Positions 16,569-24,613 of a DNA stretch of 64,000 bases are shown here, in pieces. This stretch comes from Deltaproteobacteria bacterium HGW-Deltaproteobacteria-15 (GTDB lineage: Bacteria; Desulfobacterota; DSM-4660; Desulfatiglandales; HGW-15): contig PHBH01000029.1 of the NCBI GenBank assembly GCA_002840535.1, positions 1 through 64,000 on the forward strand, in the 5' to 3' direction. Under the pieces are notes generated by a model that was given only the letters and a program-made list of their open reading frames with translations, made no database searches and was not told the DNA's origin. The position numbers and the translations under genes are program-made. Position 1 is the stretch's first letter. Each line of letters begins with the position of its first letter.

Positions 16569-16982
16569 ATGACTCCCAAGGGAAAGGTATACATCGAAGA
16601 GCAGAAGCAGAGTGCCCAGACAAAACTGGAGGCTCGGCGGGTCTTCCTGAAAGAAAAAGGGATGAACGAAGATTCCATCAGGAAGGACGCCACGGTGCGG
16701 AAGCTGAAGGCGTGGGTGAGAAAGGCGGATTTCAGGCTGTCCAGCATAGCTGCCGAGGAGAAACAGAAACAGGATCTTGCGAAGGCAAAGGCCGAAAAGC
16801 AGGCAGCAAAGGCCGAAAAGAAGGCAGCCGGGAAGCAGCCGAAGAAGGCGGCAAAGGAAGCACCGCCGGAAAAGAAAGAGAAAAAAGCCAAGAAGGAAAA
16901 GCCTGAGAAGCAGGCCAAGGCCAAAGAGAAGAAGGGTGGTTCAGAGGAGAAGAGTCCCGAAGAGCAGGCCGCGGCACAATAG
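16569..16982 (+). CDS. Lysine/alanine-rich basic protein of unknown function
   Basis: A 137-residue protein. The first 60 residues look like a folded, mixed helical domain (MTPKGKVYIEEQKQSAQTKL, then DATVRKLKAWVRKADFRL). The remainder is low-complexity Lys/Ala/Glu sequence with repeated KAEKKA / KKEKPEKQAK units, reminiscent of histone H1-like or AlgP-type tails. The tail may bind nucleic acid or be disordered. GGAAGGAGAA lies seven bases before the ATG. It ends ten bases from the convergent MoCo-carrier-like gene. No family recognised; coding status is supported by the ribosome site and frame bias. Confidence 0.7.
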   Translation: MTPKGKVYIEEQKQSAQTKLEARRVFLKEKGMNEDSIRKDATVRKLKAWVRKADFRLSSIAAEEKQKQDLAKAKAEKQAAKAEKKAAGKQPKKAAKEAPPEKKEKKAKKEKPEKQAKAKEKKGGSEEKSPEEQAAAQ

Positions 16983-16991
16983 TGTTCAGGC

Positions 16992-17741
16992 TCAAACCGA
17001 TCTGATCGAATGGGTGGCTTTCAATGTCTCCCATAAGCGCCGGATGATGACTGCGGACGCCTCGTAAAGCTCAATCCGGTCTTTGCCGGAATATTGACGG
17101 CACGATTCCAACAGGGCTGAACTCCCCAACCATAGCCTGATCCTTCCTTGAATAGCTCGTCCAAGCGGAGGATCAAGGCGCAGAAGATCCTGCTCCTTCA
17201 TCTTTGCGATAGAAGCTTTTTCTTTTAAAGGAAGAGCCGATGAGAGCCTCTCAACGGCTTCTTCCAGTGAGCGGGGGGAAGACTGCTCGATGACGAGCCT
17301 CAGAAGCTTCTTCGCGTCCTCATAGATGTTGGAATCTTCGCTGGCACGAGGGCCTGCCACGTTCAGTACCTTGATTTCCCTCGCATCGATCCAATTCGCT
17401 GCCGCGGCGGCAGCTTCAGTGAATCCGAGTTCGCGCAGATCGATATGCAGGCAAGGTTTTCTGTGCTTTGCCGCCAGGGCTCTTGCGACAGCCGTTCCGC
17501 CGATCAGTTTCCCATGGGAGATGATCAGCGTGCCGTCTGAATCGATGATATTCATCAGCGTTCTTTGAAAATAGCTGATGGATGAGACCTCCTTCACAAG
17601 ATATTGATCCGGCAGCCTGCCTTCTTCTGTTTTCCTGCCTCTGGGCACCCAACCGCCGTGCGGAATTGCCAGCTCTATCGCCACATCTAGCCCGGCGCGG
17701 TCGGCCCCTGTTTGCCCGCCTGATACGATCTTTTCAATCAT
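16992..17741 (-). CDS. Putative molybdenum carrier-like protein with C-terminal DUF6794-like domain
   Basis: A 249-residue protein. Residues 1-150 match the MoCo-carrier/LOG-like Rossmann fold (IVSGGQTGADRAGLDVAI at the N-terminus, then GTLIISHGKLIGGTAVARAL near residue 70). Residues 155-240 (SPRSLEEAVERLSSALPLKE, then LGRAIQGRIRLWLG and YEASAVIIRRLWETL) resemble the DUF6794 helical domain. Members of the first family bind molybdenum cofactor or nucleotides; a role here is inferred only. It overlaps the upstream ferritin-like gene by four bases (ATGA), so the two are co-translated. Confidence 0.75.
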   Translation of the reverse strand: MIEKIVSGGQTGADRAGLDVAIELAIPHGGWVPRGRKTEEGRLPDQYLVKEVSSISYFQRTLMNIIDSDGTLIISHGKLIGGTAVARALAAKHRKPCLHIDLRELGFTEAAAAAANWIDAREIKVLNVAGPRASEDSNIYEDAKKLLRLVIEQSSPRSLEEAVERLSSALPLKEKASIAKMKEQDLLRLDPPLGRAIQGRIRLWLGSSALLESCRQYSGKDRIELYEASAVIIRRLWETLKATHSIRSV

Positions 17742-18241
17742 CTCCGGGGCTCTGATTTCGATAATGAGTGTTTCAGGCTATCGACCTTCATTTTCAGGCT
17801 GTCCCGATGATCAAACGTCTCCTTCATGATGGCGGAGGAGAGGTCCTGAAATTCCAGATCCTTCGATTTTACAATCTCGAAATAACGTGTTTCGAGTACC
17901 GAGTTTTCCAGGTCCATAGCAAGGAAAAAGGGCTTGGTATCCAGCAGCCGCCCTTCCTTAAGATCGGCGATATTCCGTCTTATATAGGAAATAATGGTTT
18001 TAAGCGCCACGGTATTGAAGGGCCTTCCGGCCTCGAAGCGATCCGGTCTCGACTTGACAATCTCCGAGATCCTGCGAATGTTCTCCGCGTGCAGTTTTTC
18101 CGTTTCAGCCAGTGCGTGCCAGAATGAAGAGTCTTTTTGAGTGAATTCAGAGCACGTCTGATAAAATTCAGCGAGAGCAAGCTCATTCTCGATCATGATC
18201 TCGAAAACCGAAAGAAGCATCGGCACGTTGATGGGCGCCAT
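17738..18241 (-). CDS. Ferritin-like/rubrerythrin-type di-iron domain protein
   Basis: A 167-residue four-helix protein. ENELALAEFY, EKLHAENIRRI, ENSVLETRYFE and MKETFDHRDSL carry Glu and His residues at the spacing of rubrerythrin-type di-iron carboxylate sites. There is no rubredoxin domain. Such proteins handle peroxide or store or sense iron in anaerobes. The start at 18241 follows AAGGAG by six bases; the longer open frame to 18442 runs through non-coding sequence. It is the first gene of a two-gene unit with the MoCo-carrier-like gene. Metal content is inferred from the motifs. Confidence 0.75.
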   Translation of the reverse strand: MAPINVPMLLSVFEIMIENELALAEFYQTCSEFTQKDSSFWHALAETEKLHAENIRRISEIVKSRPDRFEAGRPFNTVALKTIISYIRRNIADLKEGRLLDTKPFFLAMDLENSVLETRYFEIVKSKDLEFQDLSSAIMKETFDHRDSLKMKVDSLKHSLSKSEPRR

Positions 18242-18510
18242 CCGGTCTCCTTTTCCCAGCGGGGCGGGAATCGAAAATTCGACGATTCTGTTGTATATCA
18301 CATTTTCTTCGCTTGAGAGAAAATGAAACAATAAATATCCGACCCCCACAGGGACCGGCTTTGATGCACCCCGAAGGGGTGAAGTTTGTGGCGCTAGCTC
18401 AACCGATCGGCTTGAGGTTGGTAGGGACCAATTCCGTCCCATGTGCTATAAGGCAGGAGTCGGCGGATTAGAGTCGCAAATGAATCCGAAGTGGATGAGA
18501 GGTGTATTCC

Positions 18511-18948
18511 ATGCTGAGAGAAGCAGGATTGTCGGAGACGGTGAAGAAAGGGATCCCGCGGGAACACTGCATCTATGTGGCGCGGAAGAGAGGAAACGAC
18601 GAAATCGCACCCTCGGATGATCTCTATCGTGATTTTGATGAGAGAAAAAAGAGGCTGGAAAGCGAATACGGGAAGGGGAGTGATGAAGCCCACAACAGGG
18701 CATTTCTGGAATGCGATTATGAACGCCGGTTCAGAGAGAACATTCTGAAAGACCCGGAGGCGATGAAAAAGCTTGAGAGCATCTCCGCTCGATCCGGGAC
18801 ACGGGAGATTTATCTTGTTTGTTACGAAGGACGGTCAAAGGCATGCCACCGGAGGATTCTTCTCAGGATGGCTGAGGAACTTTTTGCCGCCGAGATCGTC
18901 ATCGAGGGGATCGAGCCGAAAGCGAAGAGGACCGGAACGATGGAATGA
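18511..18948 (+). CDS. DUF488 family protein
   Basis: About 145 residues. The C-terminal motif IYLVCYEGRSKACHRRILL is the DUF488 signature (Cys...CHR), and the FDERKKRLESEYGK stretch fits YeaO-like members. The conserved Cys/His pair suggests a thiol- or metal-based activity, but no biochemical role is firmly known. The ATG at 18511 is preferred to the GTG at 18502. The final codons (Thr-Met-Glu-stop) lie inside the start of the inverted repeat at 18941, so an insertion may have redefined the end of this protein. Confidence 0.8.
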   Translation: MLREAGLSETVKKGIPREHCIYVARKRGNDEIAPSDDLYRDFDERKKRLESEYGKGSDEAHNRAFLECDYERRFRENILKDPEAMKKLESISARSGTREIYLVCYEGRSKACHRRILLRMAEELFAAEIVIEGIEPKAKRTGTME

Positions 18949-19049
18949 TGGAATAGTGGAAAATTGGGGAACAACAACCAAAGACGTGGGGGTGGGCTTT
19001 GACTCATCTCAGACCCATTATTCCAAAATTCCAGTATTCCATCATTCCA
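18941..19049. repeat. Inverted-repeat element with TGGAATGATGGAATA arms
   Basis: The left arm begins TGGAATGATGGAATAGTGGA and the right arm ends in the near-complement TCCAGTATTCCATCATTCCA, about 30 bases each with few mismatches, around a 46-base centre. The left arm contains the stop codon of the DUF488 gene. A MITE-like nature is likely; no target duplication is obvious. Confidence 0.75.
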
Positions 19050-19138
19050 GGAGGTCTTTTTCCGGCTGAGCGATTGTCTCCGGTTCGGCCCGAAGGACCG
19101 GGTTTTCCGCCAGACAATATGACCCTGGGGGCGCTCCT

Positions 19139-19930
19139 TCAAACTGCCGTAAACATCGCGGACAGCTTCTCCCTGCTGATACGCAGATAATCCCTGTCCC
19201 TTGAGAAAACCTCGAGCGTGATCGTATCGTCGTATCCGATCTCCCTCAGAGCCTTCACAACCCGTGGAAAGTCGATGGAACCAGCTCCGATGGGGAGATG
19301 CTCATCATCCCGACCCGAATTATCGCTCGCGTGAATATGGCCGATCCTGCCGGCGTGCCTGTGGATAAAAGCGCTGATTCTCTCGATGCCGCCGATGTGC
19401 GCATGTCCCGTATCCAGTGCAAGCCTTGCAGAAGGAAACCTGCGGAAAAGCGCATCGAAGTCTTCCGGGTTTACCAGGGAGCACGACCGTGGAAAAAGGT
19501 TTTCTACACAAATCGGAAAACTCAACCGTTCGGCCTCGTTCAGGATCCGGTCCAACGCCTCAACGGCATATTGGCGTGTCTGCTCCAGCATCATGGTGCC
19601 CAGCCCTTGTATGAAGCTTGGGTGAAGAACCACTTTCAGAGGTTTGAGATCAGAGGCTTCCTTGAGCGAAAGGATCGTCTCCTGGATGGAGGCTTCCCTC
19701 AAGCTCTCCGTCGGGTCCGCCGTGGAGACGAAGGTCGGCAGATGGCAGACAACCGCCATCCCGTACCGGGCCAGTCCATCCAACACATCCCGCCTCTGTT
19801 TCCTGATGAGGGTATGATGGGCCTGGGGGGGATCCATTGTCAGCTCGAGATAGTCGAATCCCATTCTGCCGATTTCATGGATTTCCTGCAGAAGAGGCCG
19901 CAACGGAGAATTCATCGCCCCGTAAAGCAT
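19139..19930 (-). CDS. Sugar phosphate isomerase/epimerase family protein (xylose isomerase-like TIM barrel)
   Basis: A 263-residue TIM barrel of the AP-endonuclease-2/xylose isomerase-like family. Visible motifs are MGFDYLELTMDPP, KVVLHPSF, ICVENLFPRS, LALDTGHAHIGG and IGHIHASDNSGRDDEHLPIG, which supply the Glu/His/Asp residues of the metal site at strand ends. Members isomerise or epimerise sugars and cyclitols, or act as endonuclease IV-like enzymes; the substrate cannot be told. AAGGAA seven bases upstream supports the start at 19930. It stands alone between two repeat elements. Confidence 0.83.
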   Translation of the reverse strand: MLYGAMNSPLRPLLQEIHEIGRMGFDYLELTMDPPQAHHTLIRKQRRDVLDGLARYGMAVVCHLPTFVSTADPTESLREASIQETILSLKEASDLKPLKVVLHPSFIQGLGTMMLEQTRQYAVEALDRILNEAERLSFPICVENLFPRSCSLVNPEDFDALFRRFPSARLALDTGHAHIGGIERISAFIHRHAGRIGHIHASDNSGRDDEHLPIGAGSIDFPRVVKALREIGYDDTITLEVFSRDRDYLRISREKLSAMFTAV

Positions 19931-19981
19931 TTCAAAAGTTCCTTTTCGGTATTCTGAGCAACCGACTCGCCCTGGAAGATC

Positions 19982-20239
19982 GTTCACCGCAGAGACGCAG
20001 AGGGCGCAGAGTTGACAATTTTTTCATTGCCGGTGGCACATCCCGTGGTTTGTGCGGGGAGATGCCGGCAAATGAAAAGAACGCTGCTCTTCGAGATATG
20101 TGTGAGCTGCCTACTTGCCTGTATCGGTTTTCTTTTGGCTTGCAGTCGTCTCCCCCGCAAACCGGCGGGACGTGCCGCCTGCAAGCCAAAAACAAACATT
20201 CTCTGCGAACTCCGCGCCTCTAGCGCAGCGGGCGGTGAA
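19982..20239. repeat. Composite nested palindromic element with two inner hairpins
   Basis: Outer arms TTCACCGC and GCGGTGAA bound a 258-base element with CGCAGAG / CTCTGCG sub-arms. Two inner hairpins are present: TTTTCATTGCCGG paired with CCGGCAAATGAAAA (20020-20078), and a perfect 13-base pair TTTTGGCTTGCAG / CTGCAAGCCAAAA (20133-20191). The TGCCGG core echoes the copies at 12129 and 60131. It looks like two elements nested or fused. Confidence 0.75.
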
Positions 20240-20276
20240 ATGATTTTACCATATATGAACCGCACTCCTTCCGTGA

Positions 20277-20894
20277 TCATACTGGCTCGCCAGGCCGGGC
20301 AGCTCCGGCCAGCCACTCCTTGCCTTCTGCGTAGAGCTTCTCCACGGCCGGCCCGCGAAGACCGGGAAGACCCTCCTTTACCTTGAACCCGTTCTTCGAT
20401 TGCAGATAGCCCAGGTGCTTATATCCTTCCGGGAAACGGCTGAGCACTTTGCCGTCGAGATGGAGAACCGCAGCCGGGTCGACCGGGACGATCCAGTCCT
20501 TTTCGTAGATCGGCTGCCGCCGGACAATGGCCCAGCGGCCTTCCCGCTTGTCGAAGAAATCATAGAACCGGCCCATGCACGAAACATCCACAGGCATGCC
20601 GTCCAACAATGCACGCTGATATATAGTCATTTTCGTTTGGGAGATCGCTCTGGTTCCGGCAATGTCACATGTCCACCCTCCGAGCAGGTGCAGAATATTC
20701 ACTCCCTTATTAAAGCCTTCACGGCTCACTTCGATGAACTCCCGTGCAGGTCCCTGAAACCAGGTGGCCGTCATCCAGCCGTCCGGGTGCCACACGGTTG
20801 CAAAGCGTTCCCAGTCCCCGGAGTCGCGGTACAAAACCCAATTTTCCACGACTTCACGAATTGCGAGTTTTTCGCCGGTCAAGACATCGAGCAT
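20277..20894 (-). CDS. NTF2/SnoaL-like domain protein
   Basis: A 205-residue protein. The first 130 residues fit the cone-shaped NTF2-like fold (IREVVENWVLYRDSGDWERF, HPDGWMTATWFQG, SCMGRFYDFFDK), used by many small dehydratases, isomerases and ligand-binding proteins. The C-terminal 70 residues extend the family core. It has no signal peptide. AAGGAGAGG upstream supports the ATG at 20894 rather than the longer frame. Catalytic residues typical of scytalone dehydratase or SnoaL are not obvious, so the function is open. Confidence 0.8.
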   Translation of the reverse strand: MLDVLTGEKLAIREVVENWVLYRDSGDWERFATVWHPDGWMTATWFQGPAREFIEVSREGFNKGVNILHLLGGWTCDIAGTRAISQTKMTIYQRALLDGMPVDVSCMGRFYDFFDKREGRWAIVRRQPIYEKDWIVPVDPAAVLHLDGKVLSRFPEGYKHLGYLQSKNGFKVKEGLPGLRGPAVEKLYAEGKEWLAGAARPGEPV

Positions 20895-21296
20895 GGTTCC
20901 TCTCCTTCCCTGGTATTCGACTTTCAGTAACACCTTAGCTTTATGAAACAAAGAGCTGATGAGGTCGGGCCTGCGCCCAATTTCAAAGAGCTCCTAAGAA
21001 ACTTCATTTCAGGTTTCAGTGTTCAGGTGTCAGAAAACTGATGAACTACTTTGCTGACACCCGACACCCGACACCTACAGAGTTTCTTTCATCTATAAGC
21101 CTGGCGCCTGGCGCCGGGGTTGGTTGCTAAAGTGTTACGACTTTCAAAGGGGATCTTTTAAAGCGCATTATACAATTTCCCCGACAAAGGCAAAGAACAA
21201 ATAACCCCAATGCAAGGAGAGTGGAGTGGATGCGGGACTTCACTTGTGGTACGGTATGAAGTGATCGAAATTCCGCCAAGCATGAAGGAGCAAAAA
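20895..21296. other. Intergenic region with short tandem and inverted words
   Basis: About 400 bases. At 21003-21080 lie seven-base-step words (TTCAGGT / GTGTCAG, then CTGACACCCGACACCCGACA) arranged as an imperfect inverted repeat; 21100-21119 holds a GGCGCC palindrome. The remainder probably includes the promoter of the selenoprotein gene at 21297. No other gene seen. Confidence 0.5.
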
Positions 21297-21530
21297 ATGA
21301 CCAAGGACCAAATGAAGATTTCCATTACCTACTGCGGCGCCTGAAACTACTTTCCGCAAGCCTCCAGTCTGGCGGCCGCAATCTCAAAAGAGCTCGGGAT
21401 CGAGGCTGAGCTGATCCAGGGAAAGGGCGGGGTATTCGACGTGGTCGTGAATGACGATCTCGTTTTTTCCAAGAAGAAAGTGCACCGGTTTCCCCAGCAT
21501 GAAGAGATCCTCAGCAAGCTGCGAAAGTGA
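21297..21530 (+). CDS. SelW-like (Rdx family) selenoprotein, in-frame UGA read as selenocysteine
   Basis: A 77-residue thioredoxin-fold protein interrupted by TGA at 21342-21344. With that codon read as Sec (U), the start is MKISITYCGAUNYFPQASSL and the frame continues through KGGVFDVVVNDDLVFSKKKV to a TGA stop at 21528. The YCGAU motif is identical to the redox CxxU of animal selenoprotein W, and the following V-F-x-V-x-V and SKKK segments match the Rdx family in order and spacing. AAGGAG lies six bases before the ATG. A candidate SECIS hairpin follows the UGA. The protein is expected to be a cytoplasmic thiol/selenol oxidoreductase; its partner is unknown. Normal gene calling would miss it entirely. 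Confidence 0.88.
21360..21376 (+). promoter_or_regulatory. Candidate bacterial SECIS hairpin (SelW-like gene)
   Basis: GCCUCCA pairs with UGGCGGC with one U-C mismatch, leaving a three-base GUC loop. The loop G lies 23 bases after the UGA, inside the range known for bacterial SECIS elements, which also favour a G early in the apical loop. In bacteria SelB binds this hairpin to deliver Sec-tRNA. Confidence 0.6.
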
Positions 21531-21591
21531 GCAGGGGAGGGGGAGATAGACTCCCGGAGTTCAGGGTCCAGAATGAACGAAAGAGTCTTTC

Positions 21592-21619
21592 CTGAACACC
21601 GAACACTGAACGCTGAAAC
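21592..21619. repeat. Short period-7 tract
   Basis: GAACACCGAACACTGAACGCTGAA repeats the CTGAACA-type word of the window start in the gap between the selenoprotein gene and the convergent ABC permease gene. Confidence 0.55.
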
Positions 21620-21672
21620 TAGAAGAGATCTTCATCCCCTCCCCTTGCATATCCTGATTCGAGCCGGGTCAC

Positions 21673-22485
21673 TCATCCCTTCACCGCTCCCGCAGTCAAA
21701 CCTTCGACAATGCGTTTCTGAAACGCGAAAACTACCACGATGAGAGGAAGGGTCACTGTGACCGAGGCGGCCGCGATTTCTCCCCAGGGGATTTCATGCA
21801 CCCCGGGGAAGAGCGCAATGGCCACCGGAACGGTTCTCGACGCCTCTGTCGCCGTGAAGGTGAGGGCGAAGAGGAACTCATTCCAGGAGAAGATGAACAC
21901 GAGAATGGCCGTGGTGAAGAGACCGGGGAGCGAAAGGGGAAGCATGATGCGATAAAAACACTGGAAAGGCGAGCAACCGTCCACCCGTGCGGCGCGATGG
22001 ATTTCGTCGGGTATCTGTCTGAAAAAGTTCGTGAGGATCCATATCGAAAGAGGCAGAGAGAAGCTCGTGTAGGTCAGGACAAGCGCCCACAACGTATCGC
22101 GCAGCCCAAGTCCCCTGATGATCAGATAAAGGGGGCTGACTGTGGCAATAGGGGGAAACATGGATGCGGAGAGCACAAACCCAAGGACGGCGGCCTTGAA
22201 GGGCGTTCCCAGCTTGGCAAGAGCGAACGCGCAGAGGGAGCCGATGCCGAGGGAGAGTCCGGTGGTCATGGCAGCGACCCCTGCACTGTTGGCCATGCAC
22301 TTCACAAAAGACCGTTCGGCAAGCACAGAAATGTAATGATCCATGGTGAACCGGTCGGGCAGAATCGGGGGGAGTGTTGTAAGGATTTCGTTCGGCTTCA
22401 GGCTCGTCACAAGTTGCCAGAGCAGCGGGCCGAGGCAGAAAACACAGAGCATGAGGAGCATTGCGAAATGGGCCGGCCGTTTCAT
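21673..22485 (-). CDS. ABC transporter permease, MalG/UgpE-like (carbohydrate type)
   Basis: A 270-residue inner-membrane protein with six hydrophobic helices. The cytoplasmic EAA loop appears as EIHRAARVDGCSPFQCFYRI near residue 173, the docking site for the ATPase. It matches the second permease of CUT1 sugar or glycerol-phosphate importers (SFSLPLSIWILTNFFRQIP precedes the loop). It overlaps the upstream permease gene by four bases. The operon encodes binding protein, permease 1 and permease 2 but no ATP-binding subunit, so a shared ATPase elsewhere in the genome is expected. Confidence 0.9.
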   Translation of the reverse strand: MKRPAHFAMLLMLCVFCLGPLLWQLVTSLKPNEILTTLPPILPDRFTMDHYISVLAERSFVKCMANSAGVAAMTTGLSLGIGSLCAFALAKLGTPFKAAVLGFVLSASMFPPIATVSPLYLIIRGLGLRDTLWALVLTYTSFSLPLSIWILTNFFRQIPDEIHRAARVDGCSPFQCFYRIMLPLSLPGLFTTAILVFIFSWNEFLFALTFTATEASRTVPVAIALFPGVHEIPWGEIAAASVTVTLPLIVVVFAFQKRIVEGLTAGAVKG

Positions 22486-23333
22486 GCTGCAATCCCTCCC
22501 CGCAGCAGGCGCGCGTAGAAGAGACTGATCATCCCGACGCAGAGAAAAACCATGATCGCCAGGGTCGAGCCATAGCCGAACTGAAGCGTCTGGAAGAGCA
22601 TCTTGTATGCATAGATGGAAAGGGTCTCGGTGGTGTTGGCCGGACCGCCGCCGGTCAGAACATACACCGCGTCGAAGATCCTGAACGCGTCGAGGGTCCT
22701 GAAAGTGAGAACCACGAGGATTACGGGCTTCAGGAGGGGGAGGGTGATCCTCCTGAAGATGTCCAGGCTTCCTGCGCCGTCCACACGGGCCGCCTTGTAG
22801 AGCTCTCTTGGGATGACCTGCAGTCCTGCCATGAGGAGGATCGCCACAAAGGGCGTGGTTTTCCAGACATCCATGAACACCGCACCGTTCAGTGCCCAGA
22901 AGGGACTTCCCAACCAGTTGATGTCAGTCCCCAGCAGGTAGTTGAGGATTCCGAAATCGCTGTTGTACATCCATTCCCACATCTTTGCGGAGACCACCGT
23001 CGGGATTGCCCAGGGCACGAGGACAATCGCCCTGACAATGCCCCTCATGCGAAAAGCCTTGTCCAGGAGAACGGCAATGGCAAGGCCGAGAATGAGCTCA
23101 AGGGTGACCGATACGACCGTGAAGTAGAGCGTGTTCCGAAAGGCGTTCCAGAATCGCTCATCCCCGATGAGAAAGAGGTAGTTGTCCAGGCCGGTGAAAC
23201 GGCTGATCCCGAAGATGGGGAGTTTGCGGTGGAAGCTGAGGTACAACGCGTAGACAGCGGGGTAGACGGTGATCAATGCGATGAGGATGAGGGATGGAAC
23301 AATGAAGGGCGTGCCGTCATTGTGTCGTTTCAC
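22482..23333 (-). CDS. ABC transporter permease, MalF/UgpA-like (carbohydrate type)
   Basis: A 283-residue inner-membrane protein with six helices, the first permease of a CUT1-type importer. The EAA loop reads ELYKAARVDGAGSLDIFRRI near residue 199; VLVPWAIPTVVSAKMWEWMY and FMDVWKTTPFVAILLMAGLQ are further typical segments. The ATG overlaps the stop of the upstream binding-protein gene by four bases, and its own stop overlaps the next permease start, so all three are translationally coupled. The substrate is a sugar, polyol or similar solute by family; which one is unknown. Confidence 0.9.
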   Translation of the reverse strand: MKRHNDGTPFIVPSLILIALITVYPAVYALYLSFHRKLPIFGISRFTGLDNYLFLIGDERFWNAFRNTLYFTVVSVTLELILGLAIAVLLDKAFRMRGIVRAIVLVPWAIPTVVSAKMWEWMYNSDFGILNYLLGTDINWLGSPFWALNGAVFMDVWKTTPFVAILLMAGLQVIPRELYKAARVDGAGSLDIFRRITLPLLKPVILVVLTFRTLDAFRIFDAVYVLTGGGPANTTETLSIYAYKMLFQTLQFGYGSTLAIMVFLCVGMISLFYARLLRGGIAA

Positions 23334-24613
23334 CGGTCGGCCTCCAGGATGTGTTGGATCTGACGGCGGGTCGAGGCCAGAGCCGCTTCCGGACTCCTGA
23401 TTCCGGAGATGATCGCACTGAACTCGGGCTGCATCACCTGTGTCATCATCATGTAGTAAGGGGACACGGGGCGGGGTCTTGCCTTCATGAAGATGTCATG
23501 GAGGGAAACGATGAATGGCTGCATGGCCCTCAGCTCGGCATCCTGGTAAAGCGACCTGCGTGTGGGCTTGTAGCCGATGGTGATGGCGGCGGTTTTTTGA
23601 ACATCGGGCGAAGAAAGAAAGCGGACGAGCTTTTCCGCGGCCTCAGGATTTCTTGAGAAACGGTTTACACCCAATTGCCAGCCTCCCAGGGTCGATATGG
23701 GTGTTTTGCCGGGAAAGGAGGGGAGAGGCGCGATGCCGACTTTGCCCCGGAGGGGCGATCCTTCTGCATTATAGATATTCCACACGTACGGCCAATTGCG
23801 CATGAACAGGGCCCTTCCGTTCCCGAAGATATGCCTTGTCGGTTCCTCCATGGCCGTGGTGACGAGCGGGGGAGTGATTCCCGACTCGATGAGATTTCTC
23901 ATGAAGGCGGCAGCCTCCATGTTCTCCCTGCTGTCGATAACCAGACGGCCTTCTTTCAGGACATCGCCTCCGTTACCCCAGAAGAATTCGAGGACATTAC
24001 AAACGAGTCCCTCATATTGTTTCCCCTGCCAGATGTACCCATAGAGGTCCTTTTCCCGGGGCGTGATATGCTGTGCCGCTTCAACGAGTCCATTCCATGT
24101 CCTGGGAGGGGAAAAGCCGTATTTGTCCAGAAGGTCTTTCCTGTAATATAGCACCCCTGCATCGAGATACCAGGGAACGGCATACATCCGGCCCCTGTAG
24201 GTAACCGCTTCCATGGGGCCGGGGAAGAAATCGGACCTCTCCTGCTCGGAGGCCAGATGACTTAAATCCCTGATCCACCCTGCCCTGGCAAATTCCGGGA
24301 CCCATATGACATCCATGCTCAGGACGTCAAAATCAGAGGTTCTCCCCTCAAGATTGAGCGTGTAGAACTGGTGCTGCTCGTCGGTTGAAGCCGGAAGGGT
24401 CTCCTCCCTGACTGAAATTTCCGGATTCTCGGATTCAAACCGATCGAGAATCGCCCTGAAGATTGAGGGATCGCCGGAAATCTTACCATGCTTGAATACG
24501 ATGATACTCCTCGCAGCCTCTTCAGACGGACGTTTCCTTTCGCTGCATCCGATAAATAAGAGGAAGCAGAGAAGAGTAATTGCCGCGATGAAAATCGTGC
24601 TCCTGGTTCCCAT
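23330..24613 (-). CDS. ABC transporter extracellular solute-binding lipoprotein (carbohydrate type)
   Basis: About 427 residues. A lipoprotein signal peptide (TIFIAAITLLCFLLFIGC, lipid on the Cys) anchors it outside the inner membrane. The rest is a family-1 extracellular solute-binding protein: GKISGDPSIFRAILDRFE, DVLSMDVIWVPEFARAGWI, AVPWYLDAGVLYYRKDLLDK and STLGGWQLGVNRFSRNPEAA occur in the usual order. It captures a sugar-like ligand and passes it to the two permeases that follow. The start at 24613 keeps the signal peptide at the N-terminus; the frame is open further upstream but overlaps the region of the divergent LOG gene. Confidence 0.88.
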   Translation of the reverse strand: MGTRSTIFIAAITLLCFLLFIGCSERKRPSEEAARSIIVFKHGKISGDPSIFRAILDRFESENPEISVREETLPASTDEQHQFYTLNLEGRTSDFDVLSMDVIWVPEFARAGWIRDLSHLASEQERSDFFPGPMEAVTYRGRMYAVPWYLDAGVLYYRKDLLDKYGFSPPRTWNGLVEAAQHITPREKDLYGYIWQGKQYEGLVCNVLEFFWGNGGDVLKEGRLVIDSRENMEAAAFMRNLIESGITPPLVTTAMEEPTRHIFGNGRALFMRNWPYVWNIYNAEGSPLRGKVGIAPLPSFPGKTPISTLGGWQLGVNRFSRNPEAAEKLVRFLSSPDVQKTAAITIGYKPTRRSLYQDAELRAMQPFIVSLHDIFMKARPRPVSPYYMMMTQVMQPEFSAIISGIRSPEAALASTRRQIQHILEADR

